Origin: an uncultured Bacteroidales bacterium
Lineage (GTDB): Bacteria > Bacteroidota > Bacteroidia > Bacteroidales > Paludibacteraceae
Assembly (NCBI GenBank): GCA_902799185.1
Contig: CADBZO010000002.1
Coordinates: forward strand, 78,278 to 142,277
DNA: 64,000 nt
Direction of reading: 5' to 3'
The notes under the pieces were generated by a model. The model was not told the DNA's origin and ran no database searches. It saw only the letters and a list, made by a program, of their open reading frames with translations. The position numbers and the translations under genes are program-made. Positions 1-6,645 of this stretch are shown here, piece after piece. Positions within the stretch are counted from its first letter, which is position 1, and each line of letters begins with the position of its first letter.

Positions 1-1272
1 GTAAGCGGGTCTAACAACTTGACGGTGATTAACAACCTGCTAATCAAGACTTCGCTCGGTACGATTTCCGGAGATGAGACCAATACTAATGGTAAGAGTG
101 GAGAAATAACAAACGGCAACAAAATCGTTGCTAATGGCGATGTGTTCATCGAGATTGAGCTGACACAAGATGCAGAAGCTTCTTATGGTTGGTACGCATT
201 CTCTGTTCCGTTCCCTGTTGATGCAATGAACGGCGTTTACTACGGCAACACCAAACTGACCAACGAAGACGGTTACGCTATCATGAGTTATCACGGTGAC
301 GTACGTGCCCAAGGTCAATACGCATGGAAGAAATACCGTGGCATCATGCAGCCGGGTGTGCTCTATATCATTGCTGTGGGCGACACGGACTACAAGACTT
401 TGCGTTTCAAGAAAGTAGCAGGAGCTGATTTGATAGCAAGCAATAGCGTTGCTGTTAAGGCATATCCGTTAAATGGCGGTACTACCGGTGACAATGGCTG
501 GAATGGTATCGGCAACCCGAATCTGCAAGTATCGCGTTACACCGGATCGTATCTTATACAGTTCCTGGATCACCAAGCGAATAGTTTCAAGGTACGGAAT
601 GCCAGCGCTGTAAACCTGATGGTAGGTAGTGCATTTATGATGCAGAGTACTGCTACAGAGAATATCACTATTACAGCAGGAAACGACGGAAGTATTGCTT
701 TGGCTCCTGCGCGTGAGATGAACGCAGAAGAGAACACTCTCTATGAGGTTAAGCTTAGGAATAATACAACAAACATAGTAGAGGACAACTTGTTCTTCAT
801 GGCTCGCGAGGATGCTACTAACAGTTATGAGACAGGTTACGATCTGGTGAAGCTGTCCATGGGCGAAGCCAAATGCGCACAGATGTACGTTCCTGCTTAC
901 GGCACAAAACTCTGCGCTGCGGACTTCCCGTTAGTAAACGACAAGGCTGAATATCCGCTGACTATTACTGCTCCGGCAGACGGTACGTACCGCATCGAGA
1001 TGCCGACGGAGAACGAGGACGCTACGTTGTATCTGACGAAAGACGGCCGCGCTATCTGGGACCTGTCGATGAGTGCTTGCGAGGTAGAGCTGACCAAGGG
1101 CACGACGGAGAGCTACGGCCTGCTGCTTGTGCGCAAGGCTCCGGGCGTGGCGACTGGCAACCTCACCCCGACCCTCTCCCAAGGCGAGGGAGCGAAGATC
1201 CTCATTGACGAGCACGTATATATTCTCCGCGGCGGACAAATGTACGACGTAACCGGCAAAGCAGTCAAGTAA
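1..1272 (+). CDS. C-terminal part of a large secreted/surface protein (5' end outside window)
   Basis: The reading frame is open from the first base, so this is the 3' part of a longer gene; 423 codons are visible. The protein is rich in Asn, Thr, Tyr and Gly with alternating beta-type segments, as in Bacteroidales cell-surface proteins. It ends in a short tail (ILRGGQMYDVTGKAVK) of the kind that closes many exported Bacteroidales proteins; this suggests export, but I do not see a canonical T9SS C-terminal domain. A GC-rich palindromic repeat is read in frame near the end (NLTPTLSQGEGA, about 35 residues before the stop). No enzymatic motif is recognised, so the function is unknown. A 48-aa peptide gene follows about 110 bp downstream. 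Confidence 0.75.
   Translation, partial: VSGSNNLTVINNLLIKTSLGTISGDETNTNGKSGEITNGNKIVANGDVFIEIELTQDAEASYGWYAFSVPFPVDAMNGVYYGNTKLTNEDGYAIMSYHGDVRAQGQYAWKKYRGIMQPGVLYIIAVGDTDYKTLRFKKVAGADLIASNSVAVKAYPLNGGTTGDNGWNGIGNPNLQVSRYTGSYLIQFLDHQANSFKVRNASAVNLMVGSAFMMQSTATENITITAGNDGSIALAPAREMNAEENTLYEVKLRNNTTNIVEDNLFFMAREDATNSYETGYDLVKLSMGEAKCAQMYVPAYGTKLCAADFPLVNDKAEYPLTITAPADGTYRIEMPTENEDATLYLTKDGRAIWDLSMSACEVELTKGTTESYGLLLVRKAPGVATGNLTPTLSQGEGAKILIDEHVYILRGGQMYDVTGKAVK
1161..1192 (+). repeat. GC-rich palindromic repeat inside coding sequence
   Basis: A CCCTCTCCC/GAGGGAG-type palindrome is read in frame as NLTPTLSQGEG just before the C-terminal tail of the surface protein. The same class recurs in this window at 18387, 22352, 26984, 30521, 33268, 46129 and 56165. 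Confidence 0.6.
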
Positions 1273-1286
1273 AGTGACTAAGTACC

Positions 1287-1323
1287 AAGTGAAAAGTGAA
1301 AATTGAAAATTGAAAAGTGAAAG
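1287..1323 (+). repeat. Heptamer array (AGTGAAA/ATTGAAA type)
   Basis: Successive 7-bp units of the form AAAGTGA/AAATTGA lie between the surface-protein stop and the 48-aa peptide gene. It is one of the many period-7 arrays of this window. Confidence 0.7.
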
Positions 1324-1380
1324 GGGCACGGGGTGCCGGAAACGGCATCCCGAGTTCCGAAAACAAGAAACAGAAAAATT

Positions 1381-1527
1381 ATGAAGAAGATGTATAAGAA
1401 ACCAGAAATTGAAACAATGGTGTTACCGGAAGACGCATTAATGGATCAAATTGCTAAGCCGTGTTCGTCTGAAGGACCATTAGTAGGTGCTCCGGAAAGA
1501 CGTCCGGCATCGGGCGATCCGTATTAA
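1381..1527 (+). CDS. 48-aa peptide, MKK-Y-KPEIE type
   Basis: A short ORF begins MKKMYKKPEIETMVLPEDAL and ends PASGDPY. The start with several Lys residues, then a Tyr-Lys-Pro-Glu-Ile-Glu block, resembles small unnamed proteins often found next to exported proteins in Bacteroidales. It has one Cys (CSSEG) in its second half and no membrane segment. I chose the ATG at 1381 because upstream codons in this frame are spacer-like (hairpin and heptamer repeat) and the peptide from this ATG has the family look. The function is unknown; precursor or leader peptides and structural accessory peptides are both possible. It may share a transcript with the surface-protein gene upstream. Confidence 0.5.
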   Translation: MKKMYKKPEIETMVLPEDALMDQIAKPCSSEGPLVGAPERRPASGDPY

Positions 1528-1540
1528 ACCGTTCACCCAA

Positions 1541-1669
1541 CAGAGACGTTAAGGATGCGAACGAGATGCGTTCGTGAGTCTCTGCTAAAAGTACCAACCA
1601 CGAAAGGCAGTCTCCGGGCTGCCTTTGGCGGTTGTGGGGGGGGGGATTGTTATCGGGATGGTATCCCGA
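1541..1669 (+). other. Spacer with three strong hairpins
   Basis: Downstream of the 48-aa peptide gene lie three consecutive stem-loops. Hairpin 1 (1541-1584) pairs CAGAGAC with GTCTCTG and, inside that, CGAACG with CGTTCG. Hairpin 2 (1595-1635) pairs AAAGGCAG with CTGCCTTT, closed outside by CAACC/GGTTG. Hairpin 3 (1651-1669) pairs ATCGGGAT with ATCCCGAT. None is followed by a clear T-run, so a simple intrinsic terminator is not obvious. This could be a structured 3' UTR or a small RNA. Confidence 0.45.
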
Positions 1670-1748
1670 TGCAACGGACGCTGTTAAGGATGGGGTGTGA
1701 TGCAAAATGGCGAAAAATAGTCCCTTGGGCACTTTTTTTGTGAAATAA

Positions 1749-1780
1749 TTTGTATATGTGAATAATTTTTTGTACTTTTG
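1749..1780 (+). promoter_or_regulatory. Bacteroidetes-type promoter for the toxin-antitoxin remnant
   Basis: TTTG at 1749-1752, 20 nt, then TACTTTTG at 1773-1780. The start codon of the downstream gene is at 1806. Confidence 0.65.
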
Positions 1781-1805
1781 CAGCGGAAAGGAAATTTATT
1801 GAGCT

Positions 1806-2036
1806 ATGGAAGCGGTACAACATCAACAATTCGGATTAAACCCAATGCAACTGCATTTGGTCAGTATGCTCAATTTCAATAATACGGAGGCCGCAGAACA
1901 ACGACTCAAAAGAGCTTTGGAACAGTTTTATCTATCGGAGTTTGAGGCTACAAAAGCGACCATGTTCGCTAATGGCGAGCTGACAGAAGAGATGATAGAA
2001 CGCGGTGCAAAAAAACATTTCCGTACTCCGTATTAA
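1806..2036 (+). CDS. Putative antitoxin of a PIN-type toxin pair
   Basis: A 76-aa acidic/helical protein that begins MEAVQHQQFGLNPMQLHLVS and ends HFRTPY. It is followed after one base by the start of a PIN-domain ORF, and small proteins of this kind precede PIN toxins in Bacteroidales; the role as antitoxin is therefore inferred from context and general look. No helix-turn-helix is obvious. It has its own Bacteroidetes-type promoter at 1749-1780. Its partner toxin is truncated (2038-2184), so the gene appears to be an orphan antitoxin. A plain unknown protein cannot be excluded. Confidence 0.55.
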   Translation: MEAVQHQQFGLNPMQLHLVSMLNFNNTEAAEQRLKRALEQFYLSEFEATKATMFANGELTEEMIERGAKKHFRTPY

Positions 2037-2037
2037 C

Positions 2038-2184
2038 ATGAATATCGTTCTGGATTCAAATGTGATATTGCAAGTGGCTTTTACCCAGAAGCCGCTACGG
2101 ATCGTTTTACTAATCATTACAAGGCATAATTATGGCAGCATTAGGTTATCCTTTTTGTCCGGTGCATCCGGGAGAGGTGATTAA
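2038..2184 (+). pseudogene. Truncated PIN-domain (VapC-like) toxin remnant
   Basis: The ORF starts MNIVLDSNVILQVAFTQKP, which is the N-terminal beta-strand of PIN nucleases with the first catalytic Asp (D6). PIN toxins are usually 130-150 aa with further acidic residues; this ORF has 48 codons, and after about residue 20 the sequence no longer looks like a PIN fold and reads out in another frame over the start of the next gene (2132). I infer an internal deletion that joined the 5' end of the toxin gene to the front of the HigA-like gene. The remaining peptide should have no nuclease activity. Confidence 0.6.
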
Positions 2185-2443
2185 GGACGAGATGGAAGTG
2201 CGTAATATCTCACAAAGAGAGTTCGCGCGGCAAGTGAATGTGTCCTATACAGCATTGAATGAACTGCTGAACGGTAAACGTCCGCTAACGCCAACCACAG
2301 CTCTGATGTTTGAAGCGGCGTTGAATCTGCCGGCGGACGCATTGATGAATATACAGACGAAGTACACAATGCAAACGGCGCGGCAAGATAAAAAAATCCA
2401 ATCATGGCTGGAGCGTATTCCGCGAGTAGCCGCAATGCTATAA
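2132..2443 (+). CDS. higA: HigA-family antitoxin (XRE-type HTH)
   Basis: A 103-aa protein with the HigA signature: PVHPGEVIKDEM at residues 8-19, then a helix-turn-helix (ISQREFARQVNVSYTALNEL) at about 28-47, then NGKRPLTPTTALMFEAALN. HigA proteins bind the operator of their own operon and neutralise the RNase toxin HigB. HigB normally lies directly upstream, but here the upstream ORF is a truncated PIN toxin and no HigB-like frame is visible, so this is an orphan antitoxin or a regulator that has taken another role. It overlaps the PIN remnant by 53 bp in a different frame. Confidence 0.8.
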   Translation: MAALGYPFCPVHPGEVIKDEMEVRNISQREFARQVNVSYTALNELLNGKRPLTPTTALMFEAALNLPADALMNIQTKYTMQTARQDKKIQSWLERIPRVAAML

Positions 2444-2458
2444 ACCATAACAACAGAT

Positions 2459-2766
2459 AATTGCATTCTATTCGTCAAAAAAATGCCCGAACGCTTGCAG
2501 AAAAATGGATTTTTCTTCATATGCATTTGCATATGTCGATTTTTTGTTGTACCTTCGACCTCCTCCCCCATGAATGGGGACCCCTTCGAAAGTACGTTCG
2601 CGTCCTGCGGTACATACATAGCCACCGCGGGCATTTTTTTTGACGAGCCGATGGCTTCCTGTTTCGCACGGATACATACCGTCTTATGCAAGCATAGCCG
2701 CTATCTATCCGCGCAAAACAGATAGAATTGCATTCTATTCGTCAAAAAAATGCCCGAACGCTTGCA
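2459..2766 (+). repeat. 41-bp direct repeat and inverted partial copy upstream of tsaB
   Basis: An exact 41-bp sequence occurs at 2459-2499 and 2726-2766. Its inner part (GTCAAAAAAATGCCCG) is also present in inverted orientation at about 2628-2646 with one extra T. Both direct copies run into a promoter-like sequence (TTGCATATG ... TTGTACCTT); the first has a decayed -7 box. The rest of this 389-bp spacer holds no ORF that I can support. Confidence 0.75.
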
Positions 2767-2792
2767 TATGTGCAGAATTTGTTGTACCTTTG
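2762..2792 (+). promoter_or_regulatory. Promoter for tsaB
   Basis: TTGC at 2762-2765 (in TTGCATATGTG), 19 nt, then TACCTTTG at 2785-2792, 40 bp before the tsaB start. A degenerate copy lies at about 2528-2556. Confidence 0.7.
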
Positions 2793-2832
2793 CAGCCGTT
2801 TTTTGATGAATCACTAATTGGGAAGAGAGCCT

Positions 2833-3666
2833 ATGACGATACTTTGTATCGAAACAAGTACTTCGGTTTGCTCGGCAGCCATCTGTCAGGACGGGCAGCC
2901 GGTGAAGCAATATATCTGCCGCGAGGGGAGTAACCACGCGCAGTTGTTACCCCGTTATATAGAACAGCTGCTGGACGATGCTCGTCAAGGGAACATGACC
3001 CTTGACGCCGTAGCGTTGAGTGAGGGACCGGGCAGCTATACCGGTCTGCGTATCGGTACCGCTACCGCCAAGGGACTATGCTACGGACTGAACGTACCGC
3101 TGATACCCGTTCCGACTCTGGAGGTGCTCTGCGAAGCAGCAAGGGAGATGTACAAGGGGACAATGTACCATGTACAAGATATTATCCTCGTGCCGATGAT
3201 CGACGCCCGGCGTATGGAGGTCTATACGGATGTACAAAGGGACAAGGGACAATGTACAAAGGACAAGGGACAATGTACAAAGGACAATGTACAATGTACA
3301 AAGGACGATGTACGAGGTACAAAGGACGATGTACGAGGTACGATGGAGAACCGGGCACGGGCGGTAGTCGTGGAGAGTGAGGAAAGCCTGTGGGATGTAC
3401 GAAGGGACGATGTACCAAGTACGAAGGTAATTTATTATTTCGGCGACGGGGCTGCCAAATGCCGGCCGGTGCTGCAAGGCGAGCGGTGGCATTACCTGCC
3501 GGATGTTGTGCCGGAAGCGCAGTACATGGGTATGATAGTAGAAAGGCAAAAGTCGAAAGCCGAAAGCAGCGGTATATTGAGCGGGGTTGAACCGGCTTAC
3601 TACGAGCCGTTCTATCTCAAAGAGTTCATCGCCGCCCCCAGTCATGTCAAAGGACTGAAATCTTAA
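2833..3666 (+). CDS. tsaB: tRNA threonylcarbamoyladenosine biosynthesis protein TsaB, with repeat-encoded insertion
   Basis: TsaB is the ASKHA-fold partner of TsaD and TsaE in the transfer of threonylcarbamoyl to A37 of ANN-decoding tRNAs. The frame shows the family start (MTILCIETSTSVCSAAI), SEGPGSYTGLRIG at about 64-76 and PMIDARRMEVY at about 121-131. At 277 aa it is longer than the usual ~230. The extra length is a run rich in Lys, Gly, Gln, Asp and Cys (residues about 134-171 and 188-197) translated from arrays of the 7-bp units TGTACAA/AGGACAA/TGTACGA. The insertion follows the conserved MIDARRMEVY segment, at a place where a surface loop is expected. The ATG at 2833 was chosen because the conserved N-terminus begins there; an upstream TTG at 2818 is less likely. 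Confidence 0.93.
   Translation: MTILCIETSTSVCSAAICQDGQPVKQYICREGSNHAQLLPRYIEQLLDDARQGNMTLDAVALSEGPGSYTGLRIGTATAKGLCYGLNVPLIPVPTLEVLCEAAREMYKGTMYHVQDIILVPMIDARRMEVYTDVQRDKGQCTKDKGQCTKDNVQCTKDDVRGTKDDVRGTMENRARAVVVESEESLWDVRRDDVPSTKVIYYFGDGAAKCRPVLQGERWHYLPDVVPEAQYMGMIVERQKSKAESSGILSGVEPAYYEPFYLKEFIAAPSHVKGLKS
3232..3424 (+). repeat. Heptamer arrays inside tsaB
   Basis: From 3232 to 3343 there are 16 consecutive 7-bp units (variants of TGTACAA, GGGACAA, AGGACAA, TGTACGA, GGTACGA). A second shorter array lies at 3396-3424. Both are read through in frame without a stop. Confidence 0.85.
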
Positions 3667-3681
3667 AAACAGTACATTTTT

Positions 3682-3699
3682 ACGGGCCGTTCAGCCCGT
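3682..3699 (+). terminator. Weak hairpin after tsaB
   Basis: ACGGGC (3682-3687) and GCCCGT (3694-3699) form a 6-bp stem with a 6-nt loop, followed by only two to three T. It is a possible terminator for tsaB. Confidence 0.35.
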
Positions 3700-3713
3700 T
3701 TGGGACAAGGTAA

Positions 3714-3746
3714 AGAGTCCGATAAGAGTCCGATAAGAGTCCGATA
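3714..3746 (+). repeat. 11-bp tandem repeat
   Basis: Three exact copies of AGAGTCCGATA lie between tsaB and the porW-like gene. Confidence 0.85.
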
Positions 3747-3767
3747 AAATAGGCAATAATACCGTAA

Positions 3768-6371
3768 ATGGGTAAAATCTTAAAAATAGTAAACTTTTGG
3801 GCAGCAGGTTTAAGCCTGCTTTTCCTCTCTTCCTGTTCCACCCAGAAGAACACCTGGGCGACGCGTTCTTTCCACCAGACGAAAGTCCGTTATAACATTC
3901 TCCATAACGGTAATATCAAATACGAGGAAGGCCTGAAAGCCATCCGCGACGCGCACACCGACGACTATACGCAGGTGCTGCCGCTCTATCCGGTGAGTGA
4001 CCACAAGGCTGCAGAAGCCGCTACCGCCCAGATGGATGTCACCATCGAGAAATGCCGCAAGTGCATCAAACTGCACTCTATCAAAGCCAGACCCAAGCGC
4101 AACCCCAAGAAAGCCAATGACCCCAAATACAAACTCTGGCTGCAGTCGGAGGAGTTTAACAACAAGATGGGGCTGGCATGGATTCGGTTGGGCGAGGCGG
4201 AGTTCCACAAAGGCGATTTCTTAGGCTCCGTGAGTACGATGCGGTATATCATCAACCATTACCAGAACGACCCGGACATGATTGCGCAGGCGCAGTTATG
4301 GATTGCCCGCGGTTACGCCGAGATGGGATGGCAGTACGAGGCGGAGGACATGCTCAACCGCGTGCAGATAGACGCGCTGAGCAAGCGTCACGCCCGTCTT
4401 TTTGCTGCCGTCAAAGCCGATGTGCTGCTTCACGGCAAGCATTACCATGAGGCTATCCCCTTCGTCAAGATAGCTATCCCCCACGAGAAACGCAAGGTCT
4501 ATCGTCCCCGGTTCGCCTATGTGTTAGGCCAGCTCTATGAGATGGAGAACAACCGCGACGAGGCAGTACACGCCTACCGGTCGGTAGTGCGCATGGCGCC
4601 GCCGGTGGAGATGGAGTTCAACGCCCGCATACGGATGGCGGAGCTGGGCGGAAAGAACTCGCTGCGCAAGCTCCGGACGATGACCAAACAGTCGAAATAC
4701 AAAGACAAGCTCGACCGCATCTACGGCGCCATGGGTAATATCCATCTGGCGTCGCATGACACCGCCCAAGCGCTGGCGATGTACGAGAAAGCCATCGCAG
4801 AGGCTACCGAGGCCGGCGTGGCGAAGGCGGCGGTGCTGGTTCGCGCCGGGGATATCTATTACGACCGCCGCGAGTACGCCCAGGCGCAGCCGCTCTACCG
4901 CGAAGCGGTGACGATCCTGACGGCGGAGAACGATGCGTATGCCCGCATCCAGAAACGGTCGGAGATACTGGACGAACTGATTGTCGCCTATGAGCAGGCG
5001 CAGTTGCAGGACTCGCTGCAGCGTATCAGTCATCTCCCGGAAGAGGAGCAGCGCGCCATCGCAGACAAGATCATCGCCGACCTCATTGCCGCCGAGCAGG
5101 CCGACTCCGCCAAACAGGCACAGGAGGCGCGTGAACTGGCGCGGGGCGACCAGGGACTCCGCAGCGTGAACACCGCGAACATGTTAGGCGGAGGCATGGG
5201 GCAGAAAGGCGAGTGGTATTTCTACAACCCGCAACTCATCCAACAGGGCAAGCAGGAATGGCTCCGCCGGTGGGGCAACCGTAAGCTGGAGGACAACTGG
5301 CGGCGGCAGAACAAGCAAGTGGTTGTCACGGAGGAACAGATACCCGAGGAAGAGAGTATGGAGGCAGGCACGGATTCGGCAGTCCTGGACAGCACGGCCG
5401 TCAGACCCGCCACGATAGAGACGGATAACCATAAGCCGGAGTATTACCTCCAGCAGATCCCGCGTACGCCGCAGGACTACGCCGCCAGCGACAGCCTCTG
5501 GCGCGAGGCGATGGTAGCGCTCTATTTCATCTATCTGAACAAGGTAGAGGACGAGCCGCTGGCCGAAGAGACCTTCCGCGAGCTGGAGAAGCGGTTTGCC
5601 GGTCATCCGTGTATGGACGATATCTATGAGGACAAGCGCCTGCGTGCGCTGCGTCACGACGAGGCGTACATAGCGCGCATGCGTCATATGCTGGACGCAC
5701 AGGACTCGCTCTATGCGGCTACCTACGACGCTTATACCCGGGGCTGGTACGGCGAGGTGAAAGCCAACAAGAAGAGAGCCGAGCAGGAGTTCCCGCAAAG
5801 CCGTCTGATGCCCCGGTTCCTCTTCCTCAATGCCGTCTCCGTGGCGCGCACCGAGGGGCAGGAGGCGTTTACCGCCGAGCTCCGCGCTATCGTGGAGAAA
5901 CACGGCGAGACGGAGTTGGGCGCTATGTCGAAAGACATGCTCGCTATGATGGGCCAGGGTATGGAGAGCAAGCAGGGCGGTGCTACCGGCTCGTTAGCCG
6001 AGATGCGCGGCCAGACCGACAGCAGCACGGCCGAGGAGGAAGCCGGTTCGCAAGAACTGCAATGGAGCGAGGACCGCAAACAGCCGTCCGTGGCACTGCT
6101 GGTTCTGCCGCAGGCTGACGAGCAGGCACTCAACGAAGTGCTGTATGAAGTGGCGCTGTTCAACTTCAGCCAGTTCCTGATACGTGATTTTGAATTACAG
6201 AAGATGCCCGTCTTCGGCGAAGGATGCGCGCTGCGTATCAGCGGGTTCGCCGATCTGGATGAGGCGGAGTGGTGGACTGGACTGGTGCAGCAAGACGCGC
6301 ATATGCAGTCTGTGCTTCTCGGCGTCGAGATCAAGACCGTAGCCGAGGTCAATCTTCCGCTGGTGAAATAA
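3768..6371 (+). CDS. porW: PorW/SprE-type TPR lipoprotein of the type IX secretion system
   Basis: An 867-aa outer-membrane lipoprotein: hydrophobic signal segment and lipobox LSSC with Cys23, then the family start (STQKNTWATRSFHQTKVRYN, ILHNGNIKYEEG), then a long alpha-helical region with TPR-like repeats (for example about residues 120-330, WIRLGEAEFHKGDFLGS and YVLGQLYEMENNRDEA). In Flavobacterium and Porphyromonas, SprE/PorW links the PorKN ring and the secretion complex and is needed for T9SS function. The length fits the family. It suggests that the exported proteins in this window (1-1272, 57343-60478) and the orphan C-terminal domain at 32678 use T9SS. The C-terminal quarter is rich in Glu, Gln, Ala and Ser, probably a linker. 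It is monocistronic; 11-bp repeats lie just upstream. Confidence 0.85.
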   Translation: MGKILKIVNFWAAGLSLLFLSSCSTQKNTWATRSFHQTKVRYNILHNGNIKYEEGLKAIRDAHTDDYTQVLPLYPVSDHKAAEAATAQMDVTIEKCRKCIKLHSIKARPKRNPKKANDPKYKLWLQSEEFNNKMGLAWIRLGEAEFHKGDFLGSVSTMRYIINHYQNDPDMIAQAQLWIARGYAEMGWQYEAEDMLNRVQIDALSKRHARLFAAVKADVLLHGKHYHEAIPFVKIAIPHEKRKVYRPRFAYVLGQLYEMENNRDEAVHAYRSVVRMAPPVEMEFNARIRMAELGGKNSLRKLRTMTKQSKYKDKLDRIYGAMGNIHLASHDTAQALAMYEKAIAEATEAGVAKAAVLVRAGDIYYDRREYAQAQPLYREAVTILTAENDAYARIQKRSEILDELIVAYEQAQLQDSLQRISHLPEEEQRAIADKIIADLIAAEQADSAKQAQEARELARGDQGLRSVNTANMLGGGMGQKGEWYFYNPQLIQQGKQEWLRRWGNRKLEDNWRRQNKQVVVTEEQIPEEESMEAGTDSAVLDSTAVRPATIETDNHKPEYYLQQIPRTPQDYAASDSLWREAMVALYFIYLNKVEDEPLAEETFRELEKRFAGHPCMDDIYEDKRLRALRHDEAYIARMRHMLDAQDSLYAATYDAYTRGWYGEVKANKKRAEQEFPQSRLMPRFLFLNAVSVARTEGQEAFTAELRAIVEKHGETELGAMSKDMLAMMGQGMESKQGGATGSLAEMRGQTDSSTAEEEAGSQELQWSEDRKQPSVALLVLPQADEQALNEVLYEVALFNFSQFLIRDFELQKMPVFGEGCALRISGFADLDEAEWWTGLVQQDAHMQSVLLGVEIKTVAEVNLPLVK

Positions 6372-6377
6372 CACACC

Positions 6378-6466
6378 GCGTGCCATTCTTCCCAACAAAA
6401 AAAGGACGGTCGTTGACCATCCTTTCGTCGGGAACTAAAGCGTGCCATTCTTCCCAACAAAAAAAG
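6378..6466 (-). repeat. Duplicated 27-bp unit with terminators behind tRNA-Pro
   Basis: The same 27 bp occur at 6378-6404 and 6440-6466, each followed (on the minus strand, preceded) by a terminator hairpin and by the TTCCCGAC that also forms the tRNA 3' end. The layout suggests that a tRNA 3'-end/terminator unit was duplicated. Confidence 0.7.
6397..6425 (-). terminator. Distal intrinsic terminator behind tRNA-Pro
   Basis: On the minus strand AAAGGATGGTC/GACCGTCCTTT forms an 11-bp stem with one mismatch and runs into a T7 tract. Confidence 0.7.
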
Positions 6467-6482
6467 AGAACCGAAGTTCTCT
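6458..6482 (-). terminator. Intrinsic terminator of tRNA-Pro
   Basis: On the minus strand AGAGAAC, loop TTCG, GTTCTCT, then T7: a perfect stem with a UUCG tetraloop, 5 nt after the tRNA 3' end. Confidence 0.9.
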
Positions 6483-6486
6483 TCTG

Positions 6487-6560
6487 TCGGGAAGACGTGA
6501 TTCGAACACGCGACCTCCGGTCCCCCAGACCGTTGCGCTACCGGGCTGCGCCACTTCCCG
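6487..6560 (-). tRNA. tRNA-Pro(GGG)
   Basis: Minus-strand cloverleaf: acceptor CGGGAAG/CTTCCCG, D arm GCGC/GCGC, anticodon loop CTGGGGG with anticodon GGG, T arm GCGTG TTCGAAT CACGT, discriminator A. CCA is not encoded. It has its own promoter (6590-6620) and terminator (6458-6482). Confidence 0.93.
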
Positions 6561-6589
6561 CTCACGTTCGTTTTTAACGAAAGCGGGTG

Positions 6590-6620
6590 CAAAGGTACTG
6601 CTTTTTTTTGACATACGCAA
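6590..6620 (-). promoter_or_regulatory. Promoter for tRNA-Pro
   Basis: Minus strand TTGC (6620-6617), 19 nt, then TACCTTTG (6597-6590), 30 bp upstream of the tRNA. Confidence 0.75.
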
Positions 6621-6645
6621 ATAAATTGCATTTTTTTTAACAAAA

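Noticed and set aside
3232-3424. CRISPR array in tsaB
   Set aside because: The repeat unit is 7 bp with no spacers, and it is read in frame inside a gene; no cas genes are present.
3232-3424. Diversity-generating retroelement
   Set aside because: No reverse transcriptase, no template/variable pair with adenine-specific changes; the variation is in tandem units.
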